Of a DNA stretch of 64,000 nt, positions 27,990 to 35,458 are shown in pieces. The notes below the pieces were generated by a model, which searched no databases, was not told the origin of the DNA, and saw only the letters and a list, made by a program, of their open reading frames with translations. How positions within the stretch are numbered: the first letter of the stretch is position 1; the number at the start of each line of letters is the position of its first letter. A program made the position numbers and the translations under genes. Source of the DNA: Pontiella agarivorans. Its GTDB lineage: Bacteria > Verrucomicrobiota > Kiritimatiellia > Kiritimatiellales > Pontiellaceae. Location of the stretch: NCBI RefSeq assembly GCF_034531395.1, contig NZ_JARVCO010000002.1, positions 806,001 through 870,000 on the forward strand. The letters are read 5' to 3'.

Positions 27990-29633
27990 TCAGTTCATCG
28001 GAAGCTGCACTTTTTGTGAATGCTTTTCGGTGGGCAGACCTTTGTGTTCGAGCAGTACAGTAAATTCACCTTTACTGCCTTTGGGGAGCGCTTTTTTCAC
28101 CGAAAGACGTACCATCGCTTTTTCAAAGGGGTTCAGTCTCCGGACGGTGCCTTCTGAAAGCAGCTCACTGCCTTTCAGCAGTTTAACGGTGGACGGTTCG
28201 GAATTCACCGTGCCGAAGTTTGTGACTTCCACATACGCTTCAAGCCCCGCTCCGGTAAATTCAAATTTCGGCGCAAGTGCGGAGAGAACCGGAACCTCAT
28301 AGACCACTCCCGGAAGACGACTCCAGCCATATAGAATTTCCCCGCTCTTTGTTTTTCCCAGAAGTTTTCCTGCAAAATTCTCTTCGGTGAGCCCGGACTC
28401 TTTTCCGGAGAAAACCAGAATGAGGTCGTCTCCGTCTTTTTCCAACGATTGGAATTTTGCCCCGCGTCCATAATTCACCGCTGTGGAATCACCGAAACGA
28501 ATGGAATCGAAGTCGATATCCTTTATCGGATCAAAATCGCTTTCGGCGGAAATTTTCACCCGGATATCTGCAGAAGAAGCAAAAACGGGCTCTGTATTCA
28601 GCACCTCGATCAGGCGGGGTTTCTGAACCGGGATCACGATACTTTTCGAGTTGTGAATATCGTTTGGCAGATCGGAATGTTTGTCCGTATCGATGACCGC
28701 AAAGAAGCTCAGATACGGCCGTCCATATTCATCTTGCAGAAAACGGATCCGCTCATACTTATACCAGTCCAGGGAGGAACCGTCGGTATATCGGGCAATG
28801 CCCGGCACATAGGCTTCTCCCTCTTCCGTTTTCCAATGAAATCCGTCTTTGGAACGCAGATAATAGGCAATGCGGCCTTTCCAGTCGTTCACGATAATAT
28901 GATACTGAATATCATCCCGCCACATCACCGGATCCTCAAAAATGCCGGGCACCTTGGGATAGACCGATTCAGAACTTACTTCATACCAGCGGTCACGCCC
29001 TTTCGGACTGGCCCAGATATATCCCCGACGAGAGACCGCAATCACCGAACGGTTGTCCCGTTCTGCGAATGAAAAATTGACAAAATTCTTGAAGGCATAA
29101 CGTCCACGCTGATCAAAAATATAGGTTCCCGCCTTCCAGGGGCCATTCAGACTTTTAGAGGAGTAGAAACGGCCATGTGTGGAATAAATCATCCACTCGT
29201 CCAGCGCATTGCGGTAGAGCTCCGGATTGTGCCCCGGTCCGATCCAGTCCTTGAAAATATAGGGTCCCGCAGGGTCATCGGCTACAGCATGAACAATTTC
29301 AGAATCAAAATAGCCGAAATGTCCGCGCGGTTCGTTTTCAGGCCAGCGGGACGTGTAGAGATGATATTTCCCATTTTCGGCATGGGCTGATGCGCACCAG
29401 TAGGACCACTCGGGATCTTCAATGCCGTTTGTGATGTCACGCGGTTTGACGTTTTCACCGCCCCACGTTTCGGAAGTCATACCGTCCCGCACCGGCATCG
29501 GTAGAAATAAATCTTTAAACTGCCCGCCACGAATCAGATTCTTCCATTCCTGCGGCCGTTCCCGAACCACACTGTCCGCAACAGAAAATAAACAAAGTCC
29601 GGTGCATAACAATCCCAGCACAATTCGTTTCAT
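27990..29633 (-). CDS. Secreted beta-propeller glycosidase, divergent paralogue
   Basis: A 547-aa exported protein. The third of three tandem ATGs (29633) is chosen because it is correctly spaced from AAGGAG; the signal is MKRIVLGLLCTGLCLFSVA. The propeller phrases match the 9263 and 12047 products at lower similarity: DLFLPMPVRDGMTSETWGG, PRDITNGIEDPEWSYWCA, ENGKYHLYTSRW, FYSSKSLNGPW, FEDPVMWRDDIQYHIIVND. Two beta-sandwich modules follow the propeller (residues about 370-540). The same Asp/Glu-bearing phrases are kept, so the catalytic mechanism is probably shared. Convergent with the GH29 gene. Confidence 0.68.
   Translation of the reverse strand: MKRIVLGLLCTGLCLFSVADSVVRERPQEWKNLIRGGQFKDLFLPMPVRDGMTSETWGGENVKPRDITNGIEDPEWSYWCASAHAENGKYHLYTSRWPENEPRGHFGYFDSEIVHAVADDPAGPYIFKDWIGPGHNPELYRNALDEWMIYSTHGRFYSSKSLNGPWKAGTYIFDQRGRYAFKNFVNFSFAERDNRSVIAVSRRGYIWASPKGRDRWYEVSSESVYPKVPGIFEDPVMWRDDIQYHIIVNDWKGRIAYYLRSKDGFHWKTEEGEAYVPGIARYTDGSSLDWYKYERIRFLQDEYGRPYLSFFAVIDTDKHSDLPNDIHNSKSIVIPVQKPRLIEVLNTEPVFASSADIRVKISAESDFDPIKDIDFDSIRFGDSTAVNYGRGAKFQSLEKDGDDLILVFSGKESGLTEENFAGKLLGKTKSGEILYGWSRLPGVVYEVPVLSALAPKFEFTGAGLEAYVEVTNFGTVNSEPSTVKLLKGSELLSEGTVRRLNPFEKAMVRLSVKKALPKGSKGEFTVLLEHKGLPTEKHSQKVQLPMN
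28440..28454. repeat. TTCCA-N5-TGGAA palindrome, copy 8
   Basis: TTCCAACGATTGGAA inside the leftward glycosidase gene, encoding FQSLE. Confidence 0.65.
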
Positions 29634-29824
29634 CATCATCTCCTTAATTTTGAGCCTGATAATATCGTCCGTATAATTCAGCACCCGATAGGTGTATTTA
29701 CGCGAAAAAAATGTGAAATTCCGTCAATGCGTCATCCTGTTTCTGCGGACCATCTTATTTCGCGGTGTTCAATCATTTGTAAATGCGGCGGCACCGGCTT
29801 TTGACAGCAAGCTGAACCGAGCCG

Positions 29825-30355
29825 TTATACATTTTTGGCTTTATACAGCATCCAGGCGGCCAGGGTTTTGGCATCGGCAATTTCATTATTGCGGATTTTG
29901 GCATCCATTTGTGCTTCGGTCAGAATGACGGTTTCGATGCGCTCGTCGTCATCGAAAGATACCTGCCCGCGTTCGGCGGAAACCTTGGCGAAAAAAATGT
30001 CGATGCGCTCGGTGCAGTATCCAACACTCGGGAAGACGGGCCCTAGCAGTTCGAGCGTTTCGGCCCGGTAGCCGGTCTCCTCCTGCAGCTCGCGTTCGGC
30101 GGAAACAATCTCCTTTTCTCCGGGATCGCAGTTGCCGGCCACCACTTCGAAGCAGATCCGCTCCATCGGCTTGCGGAACTGACGGATAAATACAAACCGG
30201 CCGTCGGGCAGTTGCGGAATGATGGCGACGGCGACGCCGTGCTGCACAATTTCCCGTTTGGATTTCCGCCCGTTCTCCAGTTCGACATCGAGGACATCCA
30301 CATTGAGAATAAGGCCTTCGTAAACGGTTTTTCGGGAAAGGGTTTTTTCGTACAT
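29825..30355 (-). CDS. Nudix hydrolase, ADP-ribose pyrophosphatase type
   Basis: A 176-aa cytoplasmic enzyme. The Nudix box (Gx5Ex7REUxEExGU) is intact at GNCDPGEKEIVSAERELQ plus EETGY. The preceding VFIRQFRKPMERICFEVVAG is typical of ADP-ribose/ADP-sugar pyrophosphatases (NudF-like), which split ADP-ribose into AMP and ribose-5-phosphate. A GGAG ribosome site precedes ATG 30355. It diverges from dgt with 49 bp between starts, so the two nucleotide-housekeeping genes share a promoter region. Confidence 0.9.
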   Translation of the reverse strand: MYEKTLSRKTVYEGLILNVDVLDVELENGRKSKREIVQHGVAVAIIPQLPDGRFVFIRQFRKPMERICFEVVAGNCDPGEKEIVSAERELQEETGYRAETLELLGPVFPSVGYCTERIDIFFAKVSAERGQVSFDDDERIETVILTEAQMDAKIRNNEIADAKTLAAWMLYKAKNV

Positions 30356-30367
30356 CTGTTATCTCCG

Positions 30368-30396
30368 TTGAACTGCTGAATCTCCTTCTTTATAAT
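30368..30396 (+). promoter_or_regulatory. Promoter of dgt; transcript nearly leaderless
   Basis: TTGAAC, exactly 17 bp, then a consensus TATAAT (30391-30396). The expected start of transcription is about 30403, and the dgt ATG is at 30405. There is no ribosome site upstream of that ATG. Confidence 0.7.
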
Positions 30397-30404
30397 CCCT
30401 CCCT

Positions 30405-31544
30405 ATGAACCACGCGAGAAAAGACTGGGAAGAGGCCGAAGCGGCCTACCTTGCCCCCTATGCATCAAAGAGTTTCGAGAGTCTGGGCCGCCATTATCCG
30501 GAGCCGCCGCACCCCCGGCGCAGCTGTTTTGCGCGCGACCGTGACCGGATTTTTCACAGTCGCTGCTTCCGGCGGCTGGAATATAAAACACAGGTTTTTG
30601 TGAACGGCACCGCAGATCACTACCGCACGCGTCTTACGCATACTATGGAAATGTCGGCCACCGGCCGGACACTTGCACGTATTCTGAAGGCCAATGAGGA
30701 TCTTACGGAATGCATCTGTCTGGCTCATGATCTTGGCCACAGCCCGTTCGGTCACGAGGGTGAACACGTGCTCGATCAACTGATGAAAGGCCACGGCGGT
30801 TTTGACCATAATCTGCAGAGCCTGCGGAATGTGGAGCGGGTGGAATCGCCCTACCCCGATTTCAAGGGGTTGAACCTGACCTGGGAAGTGCGTGCCGGAC
30901 TGCTTAAGCACGAGGCGCACCGGGCGGGCGCGGAGCTCGACGGTCATGCCATCGGTCCGTTCCAGTCATTGGAAGCGCAGATTGCCGATATTGCCGATGA
31001 TATGACCTATCATGCCCATGATGTTGATGACGGGCTCGAAGCGGGTATTGTTACACTGGAACAGCTCGAAACGACTGAATTTTGGAACAAAGCGGCTGCG
31101 CTGACCCAGGAGCGCTATCCCAATTTGTCGGAGTACCAGTTCCTGCGGGCTACGATTCGGGCCATGCTGGAACTGCAGATAGATGATGTGGCCGACCACG
31201 CGCTCCGGATGCTGGAAAAACTCAATCCTCAAAGTCCGCGCGATGTGATGACCGCACCGGAGCGGATTATTGATTTCAGCCCCGAAATGCAGGAGATGCT
31301 CAGCCGGTTTTCCGCATTCATGTTTAAAAATCTGTATTATCACCGCAGTGTGGCCGATGCCACTCAACAGGCGGTTTCCATGATGCGCAAACTGTTTCTG
31401 CATTATATTGAGCACCCCGAATCAATGGGCGAAAAGGCCCGCGAACGAATCGATGAAGAAGGTCTGTGGCGCACGGTCTGCGATTATGTTGCGGGCTGTA
31501 CCGACCGGTATGCCATTGAAGAATTCCGGAAATACAGTCTGTAG
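30405..31544 (+). CDS. dgt: Deoxyguanosinetriphosphate triphosphohydrolase
   Basis: A 379-aa HD-domain enzyme that splits dGTP (and related dNTPs) into deoxynucleoside and triphosphate. The family blocks HSRCFRRLEYKTQVF, RTRLTHTMEMSATGR and LAHDLGHSPFGHEGE give the His...His-Asp metal site; DDMTYHAHDVDDGLEAG supplies the distal Asp ligand. The N terminus (ARKDWEEAEAAYLAPYA) is as in the shorter Dgt-like proteins. No ribosome site precedes the ATG; the promoter position suggests leaderless translation. A TTCCA palindrome (30960-30974) is inside the gene. Confidence 0.93.
   Translation: MNHARKDWEEAEAAYLAPYASKSFESLGRHYPEPPHPRRSCFARDRDRIFHSRCFRRLEYKTQVFVNGTADHYRTRLTHTMEMSATGRTLARILKANEDLTECICLAHDLGHSPFGHEGEHVLDQLMKGHGGFDHNLQSLRNVERVESPYPDFKGLNLTWEVRAGLLKHEAHRAGAELDGHAIGPFQSLEAQIADIADDMTYHAHDVDDGLEAGIVTLEQLETTEFWNKAAALTQERYPNLSEYQFLRATIRAMLELQIDDVADHALRMLEKLNPQSPRDVMTAPERIIDFSPEMQEMLSRFSAFMFKNLYYHRSVADATQQAVSMMRKLFLHYIEHPESMGEKARERIDEEGLWRTVCDYVAGCTDRYAIEEFRKYSL
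30960..30974. repeat. TTCCA-N5-TGGAA palindrome, copy 9
   Basis: TTCCAGTCATTGGAA inside dgt, encoding FQSLE just before the conserved AQIADIADD block. Confidence 0.65.
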
Positions 31545-31583
31545 AATAGAATCGGCAGATTTAAGTGAACACAGGAGATTGAA

Positions 31584-31997
31584 ATGGATGTGTATATCCC
31601 GCTTTTCCGGTTTGCATCGGATATCGCCATGGTCGTCCTGATCTGGCTGGTTCAACGAATCATTTATCCGTCGTTCTATCACATCGACGCCGACCAGTTT
31701 ACCGCCTGGCACGCGCGTTATACCCGGCGAATTTCTGTGGTGGTGATTCCTCTGATGATGACCCAGGCCGTTACCACGGCTTTTCTGCTCGCACAGAATC
31801 CTGACCCGAGGCTGTGGATGGAAACCGTCGGCCTGATTGCGGCCTGGACGGTGACGTTCTCCCTTTCAGTCCCCTGTCATAAAAAGCTTCAGGAATCGGG
31901 AAAAAACGAAGAGGTCATTCATCGCCTGATCGCTACCAACTGGTTTCGAACAGCCGCGTGGACGCTGGTTCTGCTACTGGGTTTGCCGCCGAATTAA
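31584..31997 (+). CDS. Small integral membrane protein, unknown function
   Basis: A 137-aa protein with about four hydrophobic segments (FASDIAMVVLIWLVQRIIY, ISVVVIPLMMTQAVTTAFLL, VGLIAAWTVTFSLSVP, AAWTLVLLLGLP). A conserved-looking polar pair, HARYTRR and HKKLQESG, sits between them. A clear AGGAG ribosome site precedes ATG 31584. I do not recognise the family with certainty; it looks like uncharacterised 4-TM proteins of marine PVC bacteria. It lies 39 bp after dgt and may be co-transcribed with it. Confidence 0.75.
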   Translation: MDVYIPLFRFASDIAMVVLIWLVQRIIYPSFYHIDADQFTAWHARYTRRISVVVIPLMMTQAVTTAFLLAQNPDPRLWMETVGLIAAWTVTFSLSVPCHKKLQESGKNEEVIHRLIATNWFRTAAWTLVLLLGLPPN

Positions 31998-32103
31998 CCG
32001 ACCGGTTGCACGAAGCCTGACGCAAAGCTTCTTGACGTTGCCATGGGCAAATGGCATATATGTCATCTTTATTAACAAATAGTGTAATGAATCAACCGGT
32101 CGG
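31998..32103. promoter_or_regulatory. 11-bp inverted repeat flanking the Nramp-like promoter
   Basis: CCGACCGGTTG (31998-32008) and its exact reverse complement CAACCGGTCGG (32093-32103) enclose the promoter and leader of the transporter gene. The left arm begins right after the stop of the membrane-protein gene; the right arm ends 9 bp before the transporter ATG and abuts its GGGGAG ribosome site. Confidence 0.55.
32032..32060 (+). promoter_or_regulatory. Candidate promoter of the Nramp-like gene
   Basis: TTGACG, 17 bp, CATATA. It lies inside the 11-bp inverted repeat pair. Confidence 0.5.
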
Positions 32104-32112
32104 GGAGAAAAA

Positions 32113-33552
32113 ATGAGTGATGAGCAGAAATCCAGCGGGCTTCCGATGGCCAGCAAATGGGATCCGGAAAAGATCCGCGAAGAAGAACAATTCCTTCAGG
32201 ATCTGAACGCCAAACCGTTCGGCCAGAAAATTAAAGGTTATTTTAAACTGACGGGTCCGGCGTGGATGCAGAGTGCCATGACGCTGGGAGCCGGTTCAGC
32301 TGCAGCTTCGGTGGTGGCCGGCGCATTTTTCGGTTATCAGCTGCTATGGGTTCAGCCGATCGCGATGTTCCTGGGCATTTTCATGATGGCGGCCCTCTCC
32401 AATATCACGCTGACAAAAGGTGAGCGCGGCTATGAAGTGGTCAAGCGTGAGCTGCATCCTTCCATTGCTTTTTTCTGGGCCCTGGCCACTGTGGTTTCGA
32501 CGGTCATCTGGCACTTCGGTCAATATGCCCTGCTTGGCGGCGCATTTTGGGATATTGCCAATGTGGCCGGCATTGAAAACGCAGGAGATTCAAAAACGAT
32601 TGAAACGGTGGTGCGTTTTGCCGGCGGATTTCTGATTCTGGGCATCAATATTGCACTGACGTGGAACTACGGCGGGAAATCCAAAGGCATCAAAATTTAT
32701 GAAGGTTTTCTCAGCTGGACCATCCGTGCGGTAATGGCGGCCTTCCTGATTGTGGTCGTTGTGCAGGCTGTGAAAATGGAAGTTGATTGGGGCGGCGTCT
32801 TTAAAGGCTTTTTTGCTTTCTCGGTTCCCGGCGAAGGTTCCATTACCACGATTCTCGGTGCGATCGGCGCAGCGGTGGGCATTAATATGACTTTTCTCTA
32901 TCCGTACTCCATTCTCGCAAAGGGCTGGGGAAAACATCATAAGGGGCTTGCCCGTTTCGACCTGGTGATGTCGCTGTTTGTGCCCTACATCATTCTGACC
33001 TCGCTGATCATTATCGGTATGGCATCGACCGTGCACGGTAATCTGGGAGAAGGAGTGACCCAGGCAAACTTTAAACCGATTGATGCCGCACAGGCCCTCG
33101 CCAGTGTGCTCGGCAGCGGAGTCGGCCGTATTGTGTTTGACCTCGGCTTCGCCGGAATGGCCTGCGGCGCCATCAGTGCACATATGGTCTGCTGCGGATT
33201 CACGGTCTGTGAAATGTTCGGGCTTGAATACACCACGAAACGCTACCGCATGTTTACGCTGGTTCCGGCCATCGGAATTCTGGGGGTAATGATCCAGAGT
33301 CCGATCTGGCTGCCCGTGATTGCTTCCGCACTCGCATTCACCATGCTCCCGATTGCCTACGTCAGCTTCTTTATTCTCAACAATAAACGTTCCTACCTCG
33401 GCGACGCGGTCGGAAAAGGCTGGAAGCGCATTGCTGTGAATACGGTGCTTCTGATTGCCGTGATTCTTTCACTGATTGGTGCCGGCATTAAAATCAAGGG
33501 CGGCGTCATCGATAAAATCGCAGCCATGACCAATAGGGAAGCCGCGAAATAG
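32113..33552 (+). CDS. Nramp-superfamily transporter, non-canonical
   Basis: A 479-aa membrane protein with about 11 transmembrane helices. GPAWMQSAMTLGAG...FFGYQLLWVQP aligns with helix 1-2 of Nramp metal transporters, and GINMTFLYPYSILAKGW with helix 6. The hallmark metal-binding residues are changed: helix 1 DPGN reads LGAGS, and helix 6 MPHN is absent. It is therefore not a standard Mn/Fe symporter; the substrate may be another cation such as magnesium, or unrelated. A long charged N terminus (KWDPEKIREEEQFLQDLNA) is unusual. The gene has its own promoter and a GGGGAG ribosome site. It faces mnmA with 7 bp between stops. Confidence 0.82.
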   Translation: MSDEQKSSGLPMASKWDPEKIREEEQFLQDLNAKPFGQKIKGYFKLTGPAWMQSAMTLGAGSAAASVVAGAFFGYQLLWVQPIAMFLGIFMMAALSNITLTKGERGYEVVKRELHPSIAFFWALATVVSTVIWHFGQYALLGGAFWDIANVAGIENAGDSKTIETVVRFAGGFLILGINIALTWNYGGKSKGIKIYEGFLSWTIRAVMAAFLIVVVVQAVKMEVDWGGVFKGFFAFSVPGEGSITTILGAIGAAVGINMTFLYPYSILAKGWGKHHKGLARFDLVMSLFVPYIILTSLIIIGMASTVHGNLGEGVTQANFKPIDAAQALASVLGSGVGRIVFDLGFAGMACGAISAHMVCCGFTVCEMFGLEYTTKRYRMFTLVPAIGILGVMIQSPIWLPVIASALAFTMLPIAYVSFFILNNKRSYLGDAVGKGWKRIAVNTVLLIAVILSLIGAGIKIKGGVIDKIAAMTNREAAK

Positions 33553-33559
33553 CCGTTTT

Positions 33560-34645
33560 CTACGGCACTGCGTCAATCCAGCCCCCGCCAAGCACCTCGC
33601 CGTTTTTATAGAAAACGGCTGCCTGCCCGGGGGTCAGCGCAAATTGAGGGCCGTCGAATACGACGCGCCCTTTTTTTCCGTCGTCGAAAACTTCGACCGC
33701 AGCCACAGCCCCGTTGCTTCGATAGCGCGGGCGCACTTCACAGACGAGATCCCCTTCCGGAGGCTCGCCGACGACCCAGTGAATATCGTCGAGCAGACAT
33801 TCAGACTTCATCACTCCGGGCCGAGGTGCGACTTCCACCACATTATTCTCTTTGTCGAGGCGTTTTACGTACATTCGCTCCCCCAGCGCAATGCCCAGTT
33901 TTCCGCGCTGGCCCACCGTGAAATTATGCAGTCCGTCGTGCTGGCCGACCACGTTGCCGTTGTGGTCGATAATATCGCCCTTTTGAATTACCGACGGATC
34001 GCGCTTTTCAACAAATTCCGCAAGCTTCCCCTCCTCGATGAAACAAAGATCCTGACTGTCGCCCCGGGAAACGACGGGAAGCCCGCGCTTTGCGGAATAG
34101 GCCTTAACCTCCGGTTTTTCAATGCCTGCCAGAGGGAAGAGCAGCATGCCGAGCTGTTTCTGGCCGAGGCGGTGCAGAAAATAGGACTGATCCTTATTCG
34201 GGTCGGCCGCGGCTAAAAGATGATAGGTTCCGTTTTCATCCTGCTCAACACGCGCATAATGGCCTGTCGCCACAAAATCGCAGTTGAGCTGTACGGCACG
34301 ATCGACCAGAAATCCGAATTTTACGAACGAATTGCAGTAAATACAGGGCGACGGCGTGCGTCCGGCTGCATAGGCTTCTACGAAAGGATCGACGATTTTA
34401 TCGGTGAAGATGTCCTGCGCATTGACGACATAGTGTCGGATATCCAGATACGTACAGACGCGACGCGCACGTTCGACATCTTCAAGCGAACAGCAGCGCG
34501 AGCCGTCCTTCCACATATGGGCCGTTAAGCCGATGACTTCATAGCCCTGATCCACGAGCATCGCTGCGGCCGCCGAGCTGTCGGTTCCGCCACTCATACC
34601 CACCGCCACGCGGCCTTTTGTACTGTTCCGGTCTGAATTTGACAT
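33560..34645 (-). CDS. mnmA: tRNA-specific 2-thiouridylase
   Basis: A 361-aa enzyme that puts sulfur on U34 of tRNA-Lys, -Glu and -Gln. The ATP PP-loop SGGTDSS is near residue 19. The catalytic cysteines are in TPSPCIYCN (about residue 100) and SQDLCF (about 199). The C-terminal beta-barrel (FTVGQRGKLGIALGERMYV, LTPGQAAVFY) is complete. Length is normal. The start codon coincides with the predicted transcription start, with no ribosome site. Confidence 0.95.
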   Translation of the reverse strand: MSNSDRNSTKGRVAVGMSGGTDSSAAAAMLVDQGYEVIGLTAHMWKDGSRCCSLEDVERARRVCTYLDIRHYVVNAQDIFTDKIVDPFVEAYAAGRTPSPCIYCNSFVKFGFLVDRAVQLNCDFVATGHYARVEQDENGTYHLLAAADPNKDQSYFLHRLGQKQLGMLLFPLAGIEKPEVKAYSAKRGLPVVSRGDSQDLCFIEEGKLAEFVEKRDPSVIQKGDIIDHNGNVVGQHDGLHNFTVGQRGKLGIALGERMYVKRLDKENNVVEVAPRPGVMKSECLLDDIHWVVGEPPEGDLVCEVRPRYRSNGAVAAVEVFDDGKKGRVVFDGPQFALTPGQAAVFYKNGEVLGGGWIDAVP

Positions 34646-34651
34646 GCGCGG

Positions 34652-34680
34652 AAGATAGACACGGTGATGCGCCTTGGCAA
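34652..34680 (-). promoter_or_regulatory. Promoter of mnmA; leaderless
   Basis: Read on the minus strand: TTGCCA, exactly 17 bp, TATCTT, then six bases, then the mnmA ATG at 34645. The -10 spacing puts transcription start on the A of the ATG. The -10 plus the next five bases (TATCTTCCGCG) is identical to that of the small-basic-protein promoter at 35193. Confidence 0.65.
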
Positions 34681-34725
34681 GTTAAGCACACATTTATTTG
34701 AACGACGCTTTAAAAGGCCGGTCTT

Positions 34726-34804
34726 TAGTACGTAAATACTTAATAAATAACAACAAAGCTAATATTCCGGGATGCGAATTCACTTTTCTAGTACATTTTA
34801 CTAG
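34726..34804. promoter_or_regulatory. Repeated TAGTA half-sites before the ribbon-helix-helix gene
   Basis: TAGTAC at 34726 with TACT at 34737, and a perfect repeat CTAGTA-CATTT-TACTAG at 34788-34804; a further TACTAC follows near 34823. Arrays of short half-sites are typical operators of ribbon-helix-helix proteins, so self-regulation of the next gene is likely. Confidence 0.4.
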
Positions 34805-34864
34805 ACCGCATTGGCAGGTTTTACTACAAAAGAAAGAACTTTAATAAACAACGAGGTATAACAC

Positions 34865-35047
34865 ATGGCTACGAACCCTATCGGAAAAAACACAAAAACC
34901 ATCGGAATCAACATGTCGAAGAAGATGGCTGATGAACTTGAGAAACGCGCAGATTCCATGCACCTGTCCACCAGCAAATACTGCAAGGTGATTCTGACCG
35001 AGTGGCTGGAATCCGGTCGCAAACTGACCCTGCAGGAAAAGAAATAA
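34865..35047 (+). CDS. Ribbon-helix-helix (Arc/CopG-like) DNA-binding protein
   Basis: A 60-aa protein. KTIGINMSKKMADELEKRAD fits the beta strand and first helix of a ribbon-helix-helix domain, and MHLSTSKYCKVILTEWLESG the second helix. Such proteins are dimeric repressors that bind short repeated half-sites. A GAGGT ribosome site precedes the ATG and a strong terminator follows at 35082, so it is a single-gene unit. No toxin partner lies next to it. Confidence 0.8.
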   Translation: MATNPIGKNTKTIGINMSKKMADELEKRADSMHLSTSKYCKVILTEWLESGRKLTLQEKK

Positions 35048-35081
35048 GTTTTTCCGGCAATGATGAGAACGGATTGCAAAA

Positions 35082-35110
35082 GGGGACCCTTCGGGGGCCC
35101 CGCTTTTTTT
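35082..35110 (+). terminator. Rho-independent terminator
   Basis: GGGGACCC-TTCG-GGGGCCCC stem (one internal A/G mismatch) followed by GCTTTTTTT. It ends the ribbon-helix-helix transcript. Confidence 0.9.
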
Positions 35111-35169
35111 AAGGTTTTCTATGGATTGAAGTGCCTGCCTTTTAATCGGTAAAAACAGCAGGTTAGTCT

Positions 35170-35198
35170 TTGACATCCTTCGTCTTAAGGGGTATCTT
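35170..35198 (+). promoter_or_regulatory. Promoter of the small basic protein gene
   Basis: Consensus TTGACA, exactly 17 bp, TATCTT. It lies 42 bp before the ATG at 35240, leaving a short leader with a GGAGAG ribosome site. Confidence 0.75.
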
Positions 35199-35239
35199 CC
35201 GCGATCATTTTTTGAGAAAACAACGACGGAGAGTTTATC

Positions 35240-35395
35240 ATGTCCATGCACAGCAGCTTGAAAGGCGCGGCTAAAATCCGCACGAAACGTAATGTACTGA
35301 AGCGCTTTGAGCGCGTTGAAAAACTGAAATCTGAAGGCCGCTGGGCCGAAGGCGATCGCGCACACGGTCTGCCGAAGACCAAGCCGGAAGCTTAA
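35240..35395 (+). CDS. Small basic protein, Chlamydiae/Verrucomicrobia family
   Basis: A 51-aa protein, too short for a standard open-frame list. It begins MSMHSSLKGAAKIRTKRNVL, continues with KRFERVEKLK, and ends with the family hallmark GLPKTKPEA. I recognise it as the small basic protein family (TIGR04137-type) restricted to Verrucomicrobia and Chlamydiae and suspected to be ribosome-associated. It has a consensus promoter, a GGAGAG ribosome site and its own terminator, which fits high expression. It is the best single lineage marker in the window. Confidence 0.88.
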   Translation: MSMHSSLKGAAKIRTKRNVLKRFERVEKLKSEGRWAEGDRAHGLPKTKPEA

Positions 35396-35416
35396 TTCAG
35401 CAGTTACGAGTTTGCA

Positions 35417-35451
35417 AAGCACTCCAGGCCCTGTGCCGGGAGTGCTTTTTT
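35417..35451 (+). terminator. Rho-independent terminator
   Basis: AAGCACTCC and its exact complement GGAGTGCTT (9 bp, 13-nt loop) followed by a T run. It ends the small basic protein transcript, only 8 bp before the rluB-type start codon. Confidence 0.9.
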
Positions 35452-35458
35452 ATTAAAA

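Noticed and set aside
34865-35047. Ribbon-helix-helix protein as an antitoxin
   Set aside because: No small toxin gene is adjacent on either side and a strong terminator isolates the gene.
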